Positions 18,874-28,211 are shown, counted from the stretch's first letter. The stretch is 64,000 nucleotides of DNA from Betaproteobacteria bacterium (GCA_903970165.1 CAJCHZ010000047.1:124001-188000), one strand, 5' to 3'. Numbers and translations: made by a program. Notes: generated by a model not told the origin, from the sequence alone.

Positions 18874-19338
18874 CTACCCAGGCGTGCTTACTCCGTTTTT
18901 GAGCATTTCAATGGCTTTCTCTAATCTCTTCAATCGTGTTTCTTCCTTCTTGGCTTCGGCGATCCAGCGGCAGTACTCCTTGCGGTGCGTGTAACTCAGT
19001 TTCTCGAAAACTGGAAGCAGCCCTTCCTTCTTCATCAGCTTTTCAAATGGAGCAGGCACTTCGACGGTTCTTACCGCTTCGTCTTTCCAGACAACGACTT
19101 CAACGGTATCGCCCGGGCCTTTCCCCGTTTGGTCGCGTATGGCTTTCGGCATGCCCAGCACATGAAGCGGCTTATCGTACTTCATAAGCGAGCCCGTATA
19201 TGAAACACCATTGAAAGTCGCCTTTACAGGCACCCTCCCACGGGTGGCGAATTCCGTCTCAGTATCGTACGGAAAAAGCACATAAGCCCCGCCGCCATCG
19301 CTTGCTTCAATTTTCGCCTTGAATTTGTATTTCTTCAT
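18874..19338 (-). CDS. DUF1905 + YdeI/OmpD-associated protein
   Basis: 154 residues. The first ~90 form a DUF1905 beta-barrel-like domain ('YKFKAKIEASDGGGAYVLFPYDTETEFATRGRVPVKATFNG', 'LGMPKAIRDQTGKGPGDTVEVVVWKD'), and the C-terminal ~60 residues ('FEKLSYTHRKEYCRWIAEAKKEETRLKRLEKAIEML') are the YdeI/OmpD-associated helical domain. This fusion is widespread; biochemical function is unknown. Monocistronic and convergent with the DoxX-like gene. Confidence 0.9.
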   Translation of the reverse strand: MKKYKFKAKIEASDGGGAYVLFPYDTETEFATRGRVPVKATFNGVSYTGSLMKYDKPLHVLGMPKAIRDQTGKGPGDTVEVVVWKDEAVRTVEVPAPFEKLMKKEGLLPVFEKLSYTHRKEYCRWIAEAKKEETRLKRLEKAIEMLKNGVSTPG

Positions 19339-19461
19339 AGCGCCGCCAGTTTTCTCTCCGTGCCGCCCTCGATCACGCCGAATTAAACCATTTTCCCCTT
19401 CAGCGCGCTACTCATGCAAATGGAGTCCTGTTACGAGACTTCTCCGGTAAGACGTGCCAGC

Positions 19462-19634
19462 TCAACCGGTCGATGCAACACCCTCTAATCGGTTGATGCA
19501 ACGAGACTTCTCTCGCAGAACCAGCTACCGTCGCTCCAGAACCTAAACAGAGGGTGTCTTTGTTTGAATTTAAGGATTCAGCAGCTGCGTTCTCTATATG
19601 TTGGCCTCGATCCAGTGTTGCATCGACCCATTGA
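19462..19634. repeat. Inverted repeat pair, possible decayed insertion-sequence ends
   Basis: TCAACCGGTCGATGCAACAC (19462-19481) reappears inverted at 19615-19634 with 18 of 20 bases matching; a third partial copy (CGGTTGATGCAAC) lies at 19490-19502 in direct orientation. Spacing and divergence suggest remnants of element ends or a small non-autonomous element of about 170 bp. No coding content lies between them. Confidence 0.4.
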
Positions 19635-19701
19635 ATGCACCCGACAAATCAGGAGTTGACTTGGCTATGGTTACCAGTTCTTCGAGCATCGGATATACTG
19701 C

Positions 19702-19941
19702 GTGCATGGACGGTCTGGCAATTCCGGAGGAAAAAAGAGGTCATTCCGACTCCCGCTTGCAAAAACGACTTTCCGCCAGCTTTGCTTACGCGAGTTTGAC
19801 TTGTTCGCTTTCATTGTGCTATTTGGGGCATTTTTGTCAATCGTCTCAGCTGTCGTTAATCTTCGCTCCAAATTGTGGCGAATAGCGCTCCCTGTGAGCT
19901 TCTTGATGCTTCTTTTTACTCTGTACGTAATGGCGTCCTGA
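19702..19941 (+). CDS. Possible small membrane protein
   Basis: 79-codon frame whose C-terminal half could form two hydrophobic helices ('FDLFAFIVLFGAFLSIVSAVVN' and 'IALPVSFLMLLFTLYVMAS') separated by a short basic loop. No recognised domain, no obvious ribosome site and no co-transcribed neighbour. It may be real or chance; the opposite strand also has an open frame with no recognisable domain. Confidence 0.25.
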   Translation: MHGRSGNSGGKKRSFRLPLAKTTFRQLCLREFDLFAFIVLFGAFLSIVSAVVNLRSKLWRIALPVSFLMLLFTLYVMAS

Positions 19942-20005
19942 ACCGAACTGTTCGTCGTCAAGGTCCTGGTAAACACGGTTTCCGGTAAAGCGGGTAGTAC
20001 CGAAT

Positions 20006-20353
20006 CTAGCCCCGGTGATGAAGGAATTGCCGGACAGAATCCCAGATAACAAACGACCCTGCCGCGAGGAACAGGATTCGGTAAAGTATTCGCGGGTGCT
20101 GCTCAGGTCCTCTCGGTTGCGAAGTTGCTAAGCGTCCCGGATAAAATCTGGCCTCCGAATGAAGTGAAAAATAGACGTTAACTGACCCGACGAACAAGCC
20201 CACGACAAGCCTAACCCAGCCGCTTGGTGATAGGACGATAAACACCAAGGCGAGGCCCACACATAGCATGCTCACAAGCGTGTCGCGGCTGCGACGGCTG
20301 CTATCCACCAATCGACGTTTTCTAGTTCCGCCATACGCCGAAGTGTACTCCAA
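20006..20353 (-). CDS. Possible small membrane protein
   Basis: 115-codon frame with a plausible two-helix hydrophobic segment ('LVSMLCVGLALVFIVLSPSGWVRLVVGLFVGSVNVYF') and a third weaker one ('ILYRILFLAAGSFVIWDSVRQF'). No domain recognised. An overlapping frame just upstream could be a frameshifted N-terminus, so this may be a decayed gene. Confidence 0.3.
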   Translation of the reverse strand: MEYTSAYGGTRKRRLVDSSRRSRDTLVSMLCVGLALVFIVLSPSGWVRLVVGLFVGSVNVYFSLHSEARFYPGRLATSQPRGPEQHPRILYRILFLAAGSFVIWDSVRQFLHHRG

Positions 20354-20733
20354 ATTTGATCGGAAACTGCTAGGTACTGAGTAAAGCGGTTACCGTCCAA
20401 GCGGAGTCCTGGTACGGGATTTGTCGGGTTTCCCGGCTTACCTGGTGTTGACGAACCACGTTGTCGAAATCGCATTCTGCCGCTTTCCTGCCGGGTAGAA
20501 GACTCAGAAGACTACAGGTCCACGCGCAGCTCTTTGAGTACTGGAATGAACTTCCCAAGCAGTTCATCTGGATTTCAAGTTTCCGGTAACCGGAAACTGG
20601 CCCGTTCACCCAATCCTCATTTTGCAGTTAATCTCCGCCCACTTTCGCCGTCTTATGTAACGATAGGTTGTTCTTCCATCTAGAAATGCAGCGAAACTTT
20701 TGACGCACAGTCTCGTTTAGAAAGACAGACCTC

Positions 20734-22338
20734 ATGCGACGCCTTACGCACGCCGCGATCCGTAGGATCATCCTTCTGCTTGCCCGCGTTAGTGGGAGGG
20801 TGACCGTTCTTCCTGCGGCCTTTCTTTTTGCCCCCGTATTCTTTCTCTCCGCAACCCTCCATGCTCAGGATCCCCTGAAAATTGCCGATCAATACGTCAA
20901 GGCTTCCGGCGGCAGCAAAGTTTTGTCCAAAATCCAGACCATGACCCTCGAAGGCACCATCACCAGCGCCCCTGACGGAAAGCAAGGCACCTACACCTTC
21001 AACACAAAACTCCCCAACCGCTACTACTCCGAACTGGTCGTCGGAGACAAACTCCTAATCGAAGCCTACAATGGCAAATCCGCCTGGCATCAAACCTCCT
21101 CCGGGGAAATCGCCACTCTCCTCGGCCAGGAAGGCCAACAACTCGAAGCCGCCTCTCTCTTTTACAATTCCCGCCTGCTCAACCTGAAAAAAAACAAACT
21201 GGCCCTGGCTTTTGTCGGTCACGCGCAGGTACGTGGAAAAGATGCCTTGCAGGTGGAAGTAACCTCACCGGCCGGTCTCAAACGCCAGGTCTATTTCGAT
21301 CCGCAAACCCATCTGATTGTCGAAGAAGCAGGCGCGACCGGCGGCGTCGACGAGCAAATCTTTTATGACGACTACCGCCAGCTAGACGGCGTGCAAATGC
21401 CTCACAAGCTTGAGCTGCACCGCGCCAGCGACGTCTACGCCATCGACATCACCCACGCCGCCATCAACGGCACCGTGGGCGAACGCGTCTTCGATTTCCC
21501 GAAAAAATCTCAGGTTCAGTTGCCGGACCTGAAAGCACTCTTTAAGGAAATCGACGAAAACCAGAAAGCCATCGACAAGCTCAAGGAAAACTACGCAGGC
21601 ACCCGCGTCGAGGAACAAACCGAATTTGAAAAGGACGGCAAAGTCAAAAAGACCGAGCTCAACGAATACACCTTCTTCTACCTGAACGGTGACGAAGTTT
21701 CCACGCTCGTTAAGAAAGACGGTAAGCCTCTGAGCGACGAAGAACAAAAGAAAGAAAACGAAAAAACTCAAAAAGAAATCGCCGAGATTCAGAAGCGCGA
21801 AACCAAAAAGGAAGCCAAAGAGGAAAAAGATAAGGAAGAAGGGAGAAAAGAAAACGACGACGAAGACCCCGGCATCGAAGTCTTCCTGCGCGCCTGCCAG
21901 TTCGTCAATCCCCGCCGCGAACGCTTCCGCGGCCAGGACGTCCTGGTCTTCGATTTCGAGCCCAACCCCGAATTTCAAGCCCACAAAATGGTGGAGAAAG
22001 TGATTCAAAAACTCGCGGGCGTCATCTGGATCGACGAAAAGGCCCACGACGTCGCCCGTCTAGAAGCCTATTTCGTTGGCGACTTCAAGGTAGCCGGCGG
22101 CATGCTCGCTAATCTGCAAAAAGGCACCAGCTTCATTTTCGAGCAAGCCTATATCAACAACGAAGTCTGGCTCCCCACGTACGAAGAAGCCCACGTAGGC
22201 GTCCGCGTCTTCCTCGTCAAAGGTTTCAAGGTCAACGCCACAACGCGTTACTCCGATTACAAAAAATTCAACGTAGAAACCCTCTCCACGGTAGCCAAAC
22301 CAAAAGACCCGGAGCCTTCTTCCACAGAGAAACCGTAA
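20734..22338 (+). CDS. Secreted LolA/LolB-like outer-membrane lipoprotein-sorting-fold protein
   Basis: 534 residues. Signal peptide ('FLFAPVFFLSATLHAQ'), then a LolA-like half-barrel domain ('ADQYVKASGGSKVLSKIQTMTLEGTIT...YYSELVVGDKLLIEAYNGKSAWH', '...VYFDPQTHLIVEE'), a Lys/Glu-rich coiled segment around residues 335-372, and a second, similar beta-rich domain ('GQDVLVFDFEPN...GVIWIDEKAHDVARLEAYFVGDFKVAGGML...WLPTYEE'). Such large secreted LolA-like proteins are frequent in Acidobacteriota; they probably bind a hydrophobic ligand, but no function is known here. A clear terminator follows at 22406. Confidence 0.8.
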   Translation: MRRLTHAAIRRIILLLARVSGRVTVLPAAFLFAPVFFLSATLHAQDPLKIADQYVKASGGSKVLSKIQTMTLEGTITSAPDGKQGTYTFNTKLPNRYYSELVVGDKLLIEAYNGKSAWHQTSSGEIATLLGQEGQQLEAASLFYNSRLLNLKKNKLALAFVGHAQVRGKDALQVEVTSPAGLKRQVYFDPQTHLIVEEAGATGGVDEQIFYDDYRQLDGVQMPHKLELHRASDVYAIDITHAAINGTVGERVFDFPKKSQVQLPDLKALFKEIDENQKAIDKLKENYAGTRVEEQTEFEKDGKVKKTELNEYTFFYLNGDEVSTLVKKDGKPLSDEEQKKENEKTQKEIAEIQKRETKKEAKEEKDKEEGRKENDDEDPGIEVFLRACQFVNPRRERFRGQDVLVFDFEPNPEFQAHKMVEKVIQKLAGVIWIDEKAHDVARLEAYFVGDFKVAGGMLANLQKGTSFIFEQAYINNEVWLPTYEEAHVGVRVFLVKGFKVNATTRYSDYKKFNVETLSTVAKPKDPEPSSTEKP

Positions 22339-22378
22339 GAATGTACTTAACAAATGAGTAACAATGTCACATGATTTC

Positions 22379-22396
22379 AGCTGGAATATTCCAGCT
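22379..22396. repeat. 18-bp perfect palindrome
   Basis: AGCTGGAATATTCCAGCT is fully self-complementary and lies between the LolA-like stop and its terminator. It could form part of a terminator structure or an operator. Confidence 0.5.
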
Positions 22397-22405
22397 CTAC
22401 ACCAG

Positions 22406-22430
22406 CGCCAGCATCCTTTGCTGGCGTTTT
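22406..22430 (+). terminator. Rho-independent terminator after LolA-like gene
   Basis: CGCCAGCA (22406-22413) pairs with TGCTGGCG (22419-22426), 5-nt loop, followed by TTTT. It sits about 70 nt after the stop at 22338. Confidence 0.85.
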
Positions 22431-22464
22431 GCTTGTCGTGGCACTGGCTTCAGCCTGTAACTCT

Positions 22465-22510
22465 TTTAGAATCAATGCTTCCAGGTCGCCTCATAAGTGT
22501 TGATTCTAAA
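22465..22510. repeat. Inverted repeat before oxidoreductase gene
   Basis: TTTAGAATCAA (22465-22475) and TTGATTCTAAA (22500-22510) form a perfect 11-bp inverted repeat with a 24-bp spacer, about 125 bp upstream of the next gene. Possible operator. Confidence 0.4.
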
Positions 22511-22633
22511 GCAGTAAAAACAGGGGGAGGGGCCCTATTCTTGTTAACTAGCTTTTCGCCAAGTCTCCCCAACTAGGATTCTCTCCGTCCCCATCTGGTA
22601 GTGCTAACATGCCACCGATTTCAGAGGAGGCCC

Positions 22634-23752
22634 ATGCTCCGACCAGTACTAGCGACCCTTTTTCTAAGCGTGGCCGCAGCCGCTCCCGCTTCACCGCAAA
22701 CCACACAGCCAACCATTCAGGCATCCACTCCGCTCCGCATCGGCATAGCTGGCCTGGTCCATGGCCATGTCGGCGGCTTCCTTCGCCAAAACCTGCACCG
22801 TACAGACATCCAACTAGTCGGAGTAGCCGAACCCGATAAGCAACTGTCCGAAACAATCGCCAAACAATTTTCCCTCTCACAGGACATATTTTTCGCCAGC
22901 GTCGAGGACATGCTCGTGAAAACCAAGCCGCAAGCCGTCCTCATCTATACAAACACCTACGACCATCGCGCGGTAGTCGAAGCCTGCGCTCGTCATGGCC
23001 TCCCCGTCATGATGGAAAAGCCCCTCGCTGTCAGCAACGAAGACGCTCGCGCCATCCAAGCCGCTGCCCAACGCGGCAACATCCAGGTCCTCGTCAACTA
23101 CGAAACAACTTGGTACCGCAGCAACCGCGCCGCCTACGACCTCGTCCGCGAAAACGCCATCGGCGATATTCGAAAAGTAGTCGTTCATGACGGTCATCAA
23201 GGCCCAAAGGAAATTAACGTCGAGCCTTGGTTCCTCAGCTGGCTCACCGATCCAAAACTCAATGGCGCAGGCGCGCTCTTCGATTTCGGCTGCTACGGCG
23301 CCGACCTCATGACATGGCTCATGGACCAAAGGCCGGACGCGGTAACCGCGGTCACGCAGCGCATCAAGCCGGATATCTATCCACGAGTCGATGACGAAGC
23401 CACAATCGTCCTGACCTATCCGAAAGCGCAAGCGATCCTGCAAGCCTCCTGGAACTGGCCATTCTCCAGAAAGGATATGGAAGTCTACGGAAAGACCGGC
23501 TATGCCATTACGGTTGCCGCCAACGCAATCCGCGTCCGCCTCCCGGGACAGGAGGAAAAAATGCAAGACGCCAAACCCCTGGATCCGCAGGAAAGTGATT
23601 CAGTGAATTATCTCAGAGCCGTGGTTCTGGGAGGCATGAAGCCGCAAGGACTCTCGTCGTTGGAAACGAACATGATTGTCACGGAAATTTTAGACGCCGC
23701 CAGGCAATCCGCAGCCACAGGCAAGACCATTCACCTGACGCAATCGCATTAA
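22634..23752 (+). CDS. Gfo/Idh/MocA-family oxidoreductase, exported
   Basis: 372 residues. A signal-like N-terminus ('MLRPVLATLFLSVAAAAPASPQ') precedes the Rossmann domain ('LRIGIAGLVHGHVGGFLRQNLHRTDIQLVGVAEPD'), followed by 'MMEKPLAV' (the EKP motif of the family) and the C-terminal alpha/beta domain ('GGAGALFDFGCYGADLMTWLM'-like region, 'PRVDDEATIVLTYPKAQAILQASWNWPFSRKDMEVYG'). Expected to be an NAD(P)-dependent sugar or sugar-acid oxidoreductase; GFOR-like members are periplasmic. The ATG is preceded by AGAGGAGG, spacing short (3 nt). Confidence 0.9.
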   Translation: MLRPVLATLFLSVAAAAPASPQTTQPTIQASTPLRIGIAGLVHGHVGGFLRQNLHRTDIQLVGVAEPDKQLSETIAKQFSLSQDIFFASVEDMLVKTKPQAVLIYTNTYDHRAVVEACARHGLPVMMEKPLAVSNEDARAIQAAAQRGNIQVLVNYETTWYRSNRAAYDLVRENAIGDIRKVVVHDGHQGPKEINVEPWFLSWLTDPKLNGAGALFDFGCYGADLMTWLMDQRPDAVTAVTQRIKPDIYPRVDDEATIVLTYPKAQAILQASWNWPFSRKDMEVYGKTGYAITVAANAIRVRLPGQEEKMQDAKPLDPQESDSVNYLRAVVLGGMKPQGLSSLETNMIVTEILDAARQSAATGKTIHLTQSH

Positions 23753-23868
23753 GATAGTTTGGAACGCCTCGAGGTAGTTGGTATCGGACGGCTTTCCCGA
23801 AGTGCCACACGGAGTTCCATAACTTGATGCGCAAGCACTTATGTCGGCAGCGGGAACTGGCTCGCGAC

Positions 23869-26724
23869 TTATTTATTCTGTGCCACTCTCGCATCGAGCA
23901 CCTCGCGCACTTTTTGCGCCAGGTCGGCCGGTGTAAAAGGCTTCTGCAAAAACGAAACTCCACTTTCCAGAACTCCGTCATGCGCCAGCACGTTATCGGT
24001 ATATCCGGACATATACAGGACGCGCATCCGCGGGCGTCGCGCCATCATCTTCTGCGCAAGCTCGCGCCCGCTCGTCCCCGGCATGATGATATCCGTCAGC
24101 AGCAAATGAATTTCGCCAGAGTGTTTCGCGCTGATCTGCTCCGCTTCCCGTGAACTTCTTGCTTCCACGACGGAATAGCCTCTGGCAGAGAGAATCATGC
24201 TCGCCAACTCGCGCACGGCTTCTTCATCTTCCACCAGCAAAATCGTCTCCGAGCCGGAACGCGTCGCCGGGGTCTCTTTCGCTTCCGCCTTGCTCTCCAC
24301 TTGCTCTTCGACGCGCGGCAGATACACCTTAAACGTGGTGCCTTTCCCGGGCTTGCTGTAAACCCAGATGTATCCGCCGCTCTGCTTCACGATGCCGTAG
24401 ACCGTCGAAAGCCCCAGCCCCGTCCCTTGCCCGCTTTCCTTGGTGGTATAGAACGGTTCAAATATGTGCGCCTGGGTTTCCGGGTTCATGCCAATCCCGG
24501 TATCTGACACCGCGAGCATCACGTACGGACCAGGCTTGACCGTCACATGGTCGCGTGCATACGTCGAGTCCAGTTGCACGTTGATGGTTTCCACCGTAAG
24601 GCGCCCGCCCTGGGGCATCGCGTCGCGCGCGTTAACAACCAGGTTCATGATCACCTGTTCGATTTGCGCCGGATCGGCTTTCACGTTGCCCACATTGGTT
24701 CCGCAGCGCGTCACCATTTCGATGTGTTCGCCCATCAGCCGTCCCAGCAGTTTGTCCAGGCCAATGACGATGGTATTCAGATCAATTATTTTCGGCTGAA
24801 GCACCTGTCTCCGGCTGAACGCCAGCAATTGCCGGACCAGCGTGGAAGCCCGTTCGGCGGCGTTCTCTACCTGCTGCACGTCGCCGCGCAGTTCCGCGGG
24901 AATCCCGTTGCGTTGCAAAGCCAGCTCCGCGTAACCCTTGATGATCGTCAATAGGTTATTGAAATCGTGCGCGATGCCGCCGGCCAGCCGGCCCACCGCC
25001 TCCATTCTTCGTGACTGCTGCAACTGATTTTCGAGCAGCTTGCGCTCCGTGATATCAACGATGATGCCTTCCATGACCGGGTGGCTGTCGCTTCCGGAAA
25101 CAACCACAGCCGTATCGCTCACCCAAATTACCGCGCCATCCTTGCGAACGATGCGGTATTCCGCCTGATATCGTTCACCACGCTCGCTCGCCGCTTCGGC
25201 GATCTCAATTGCCGGATGATCCTCCTGTGGCACTTTGCGGACCCAATTGCGGGAATCAGCCAGCCATTCTTCCTGGGAGTAGCCCGTGATGGATTCAATT
25301 TGCGGGCTGACATAAAACCACTCGCCGTTAATTCCGAGCTCCGCGATGTAGCTGATGGCCGCGACCTGCTCGACCAGCGTGCGGTACTTGTTCTCTGCAT
25401 CGGCGCGCGCTTTCTCCGCCTCTTTGCGGGCGCTGATATCATGTCCAATGCACGCGATCACGCGGTTCGCCAGGTACGTGACGGCCATCTCCACCGGAAT
25501 CATTCTTCCGTCGCGCCGCCGAAGATTGATCTGCCCAGACCACTTACCTTCGGCTTCCAGCCCCTTTCGAATGGACGCTTGCACCGGTTCGACGTCGCGC
25601 TGGTCGTAGATCTTCCGCCAGTGCATTCCCAGCATGGATTCCGGGTTCTCGTATCCCATCATGCGGGCATATGCCGCGTTCACGTAGATGAGTTCTCCGT
25701 TCTCGCCCAGAATCGAAATTCCCTCGACCGCGGAATCCATGGCCTTGGCTTGGCGCCGCACCGTCTCTTCCGTTTTCGATTCCCGGTAGCTGCTAATTCC
25801 GATTCTCAAAGCGAGGCACAGGATCGAGACTCCAAGAAGCGAAAAGCGCAGAACGCGCCACTCGGAAGGAAACTGCGCTACCTGGACAAGGACGATCAAA
25901 GGAGCCAGAACAAAAATGGCGTTGGGCAGCACGGCGCCGCTGAACGTCTTGCGACCTCGTCGCGGGCGCGCCGTTTGTGCCGCTTCTGACGGTTGCCAAC
26001 GCACGGCCCAAAACGCGGCCCATATAAAAGGAAGGGTCCAGCAGAGATCATAAATGGTGCCCGTGGGTGTCCCGCGAACCGCCTCGTGATAATCCGAGAG
26101 CCCCATTCCCACGATGAACACGGCCAGGTATATCGCAAAGCCGGAATACAAACGGCGGATGTGCTCGACGCGCGCGCGAAGAACCTGAAGACACGCCAGC
26201 GCGAAGATCGTCCCCACCTCTCCGAATTCCACCCATAGCCGCTTTTCCATGGCCTCCGTGGCGGACGTCTCCAGGAGCGGTACGTAATAGAGGCCGAGAT
26301 AGAGGAAGAAAAAGACAATCGCGATTTGCGTGAAATCGAGAAGAAATTCGGGTTCGAACTCGGACGAGTCTTTTTCCTGGTCCAGGAATAACACCATCGC
26401 GAAGAAAACGCCCTGCACGCTATAAAGGAATCGCACCGCGGAGCCAGTAGATGGCTCGGTATGCAAGACAACTTCGTAGTACATCCATCCGAGATTCGCT
26501 ACACCCCAGATGACCATTCCGCAGCCGAGCAGCGTCCAGAAGGGATTGGCCATGCCGCGCGCGCGCCGAGCGGCAAGAAAGCACATCCACGCGGCCAGGC
26601 CGGTGGCAATGACTTCCAGAAAATTCGCAACGAGCGAGCCGGCAGGAGACACTCCGAGCAACAGTTCCTGGGCGATGTGCGCGCCCACAAGGACAGCCGC
26701 AAAGGTGAGAAGCTTTCGAGACAT
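23869..26724 (-). CDS. Hybrid sensor histidine kinase: membrane sensor, two PAS, HK, receiver
   Basis: 951 residues. Residues 1-312 contain multiple membrane helices (MASE-like sensor of unknown type). PAS domains at ~322-435 and ~445-562 ('AVEGISILGENGELIYVNAAYARMMGYENPE'; 'FYVSPQIESITGYSQEEW'), each ending in 'ITER'/'ISAR'. HisKA with phospho-acceptor His586 in 'GGIAHDFNNLL', HATPase with 'NLVVNARDAM', 'DTGIGM' and 'GTGLGLSTVYGIV'. C-terminal receiver ~827-945 with Asp878 ('LLLTDIIMPG') and Lys928 ('LQKPF'). A complete phosphorelay intermediate; no partner response regulator adjacent, so its output is unknown. Confidence 0.95.
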   Translation of the reverse strand: MSRKLLTFAAVLVGAHIAQELLLGVSPAGSLVANFLEVIATGLAAWMCFLAARRARGMANPFWTLLGCGMVIWGVANLGWMYYEVVLHTEPSTGSAVRFLYSVQGVFFAMVLFLDQEKDSSEFEPEFLLDFTQIAIVFFFLYLGLYYVPLLETSATEAMEKRLWVEFGEVGTIFALACLQVLRARVEHIRRLYSGFAIYLAVFIVGMGLSDYHEAVRGTPTGTIYDLCWTLPFIWAAFWAVRWQPSEAAQTARPRRGRKTFSGAVLPNAIFVLAPLIVLVQVAQFPSEWRVLRFSLLGVSILCLALRIGISSYRESKTEETVRRQAKAMDSAVEGISILGENGELIYVNAAYARMMGYENPESMLGMHWRKIYDQRDVEPVQASIRKGLEAEGKWSGQINLRRRDGRMIPVEMAVTYLANRVIACIGHDISARKEAEKARADAENKYRTLVEQVAAISYIAELGINGEWFYVSPQIESITGYSQEEWLADSRNWVRKVPQEDHPAIEIAEAASERGERYQAEYRIVRKDGAVIWVSDTAVVVSGSDSHPVMEGIIVDITERKLLENQLQQSRRMEAVGRLAGGIAHDFNNLLTIIKGYAELALQRNGIPAELRGDVQQVENAAERASTLVRQLLAFSRRQVLQPKIIDLNTIVIGLDKLLGRLMGEHIEMVTRCGTNVGNVKADPAQIEQVIMNLVVNARDAMPQGGRLTVETINVQLDSTYARDHVTVKPGPYVMLAVSDTGIGMNPETQAHIFEPFYTTKESGQGTGLGLSTVYGIVKQSGGYIWVYSKPGKGTTFKVYLPRVEEQVESKAEAKETPATRSGSETILLVEDEEAVRELASMILSARGYSVVEARSSREAEQISAKHSGEIHLLLTDIIMPGTSGRELAQKMMARRPRMRVLYMSGYTDNVLAHDGVLESGVSFLQKPFTPADLAQKVREVLDARVAQNK

Positions 26725-27125
26725 TACAGGCTGCTCTTCAAGGGCGGTAAAGGATGATCCCGGTTATTAATTCTAGCGAAACTACCGGATACAACACTGC
26801 ATTCGTTGCGTTCCGTTTCTTGTGGCGCAACGATTGTTTCAAGGACGCCCATGGCAAGGACTACCCGCGCAGGCGTTCGAGATGCCGCCAGCTGAAAGTA
26901 CCCAAATAGTCCCATAAAAAATTTTGATATTGCGATGTTGCAATTCAGGTTGCGATGGGCCTCGCCGCCGCTATCTTTCGGAGTCAGATGCTTCTATACT
27001 CTCCAAGTAGCGCGGACCCTGCAGTTTTTTGAAGCGCCCCAAATCCGAAAATCTCGAATGAATCCAAACGGTACGGCTACGATAGAGACAGGCAGCTTCG
27101 AGCAACCGCCGCGCATCCAACCAGC
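26725..27125. other. Divergent intergenic region
   Basis: About 400 bp between the histidine kinase and the radical SAM gene, presumably holding both promoters. A 23-codon frame from 27058 ends in a TGA (27127-27129) overlapping the radical SAM ATG. No other structure seen. Confidence 0.45.
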
Positions 27126-28211
27126 ATGACTGCAACTACATCGACTGCAAACAATGCCAGCATCCGCCCCCGCGAGATCCTGAGCGCTTGGGGGAAAATT
27201 CTGGGCGGAAAAGCGCCCATGCTTTCCATTGAGATCACGCGGGAATGCCCGCTGAGTTGCCCCGGGTGTTATGCCTACGGCGACAGCCACCTCAGCGGCG
27301 GAAAAGTATTGTCGGAGCTGAACGATTTCCGCGGCGAGGCGCTGGTCAATGGCGTGCTGAATCTGGTGCGCAAGCATCAGCCGATGCACGTGTCACTTGT
27401 CGGTGGAGAGCCGCTGGTACGTCACCGCGAATTGAGCTCGATCTTGCCGGCGCTCAGCGCCATGAACGTCTTCGCACTGGTTGTTACCAGCGGCGTGATT
27501 TCTGTCCCCATGGAATGGATAAGTCTTCCGCGAGTCCGTGTGGCCATATCGGTGGACGGACTTCCCGAACACCACGACATTCGCCGTAAACCGGCGACCT
27601 ATGAACGCATTCTGAAAAATATCGAGGGCCGCAAAGTAAACATCCACTGGGTGATAACGCGCCCGATGCTGGAGCGTCCCGGCTATCTGGAAGAGTACGT
27701 TTCGTTCTGGAGCGCGCGCCCGGAGGTGGATCACGTTTGGGTGAGTCTCTATACGCCTCAGATTGGCGAAGAGAGCGCCGAAAAACTGACCATCGAAAAT
27801 CGCCAGGAGATTGCGCGCGTTTTGCCGCCGCTGGCACGCAAGTATCCGAAATTTCTGATGAACGATGGCATTGCGCAAGCGTTCATAACGCCGCCAACAA
27901 ATCCTTCCGATTGCCTTTTTGCGAAAATGTCGGCGAACTACTCCGCGGATTTGGAAACGCGCGTGGAACCTTGTGTATTCGGGGGAACGCCTAACTGCGC
28001 GGAATGCGGGTGCGCGGCGAGCAGCGGGTTGCACTGGATCCGCACCGTAAAGGTCGCGGGCCCCTTGCGTGTGGGGCACTTCGTAAGCGGTTCGGTGGGC
28101 GTAGGCTCGCTGGTCAACCGGCTTCGCCGCAGCGCGCCGAAACCTACGCGCTGGAATTCCAGCGGCCCGCAAAACGGCAAGAAGCCGGAACTCGTGCAAA
28201 TCGCTACTTAG
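27126..28211 (+). CDS. Radical SAM enzyme with second C-terminal Cys cluster
   Basis: 361 residues. Canonical CxxxCxxC at Cys41, Cys45, Cys48 ('ECPLSCPGCYA') binds the SAM-coordinating 4Fe-4S cluster, with 'LVGGEPL' as the GGE motif and 'ISVDGLPEHHD' further on. Cys263, Cys283, Cys291, Cys294 and Cys296 ('PCVFGGTPNCAECGC') could bind an auxiliary cluster, SPASM-like. The reaction is unknown; no recognisable pathway genes adjoin. Neither its ATG nor an upstream 23-codon frame that ends in an overlapping ATGA has a clear ribosome site. Convergent with the acyl-CoA dehydrogenase gene, 25 bp apart. Confidence 0.9.
   Translation: MTATTSTANNASIRPREILSAWGKILGGKAPMLSIEITRECPLSCPGCYAYGDSHLSGGKVLSELNDFRGEALVNGVLNLVRKHQPMHVSLVGGEPLVRHRELSSILPALSAMNVFALVVTSGVISVPMEWISLPRVRVAISVDGLPEHHDIRRKPATYERILKNIEGRKVNIHWVITRPMLERPGYLEEYVSFWSARPEVDHVWVSLYTPQIGEESAEKLTIENRQEIARVLPPLARKYPKFLMNDGIAQAFITPPTNPSDCLFAKMSANYSADLETRVEPCVFGGTPNCAECGCAASSGLHWIRTVKVAGPLRVGHFVSGSVGVGSLVNRLRRSAPKPTRWNSSGPQNGKKPELVQIAT

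Larger units (their letters stand above)
19339..20733. other. Gene-poor 1.4-kb region
   Basis: Between the DUF1905 gene and the LolA-like gene I find no confidently real gene. It holds the inverted repeats at 19462-19634, two doubtful small membrane frames, and a perfect palindrome at 20578-20598 (AGTTTCCGG-TAA-CCGGAAACT). The repeats and weak coding signal suggest a graveyard of mobile or decayed DNA. Confidence 0.55.

Noticed and set aside
22364..22576. 70-codon frame after the LolA-like gene
   Set aside because: Runs through the palindrome and terminator; no domain.
25081..25989. 302-codon plus-strand frame
   Set aside because: Antisense shadow of the histidine kinase.
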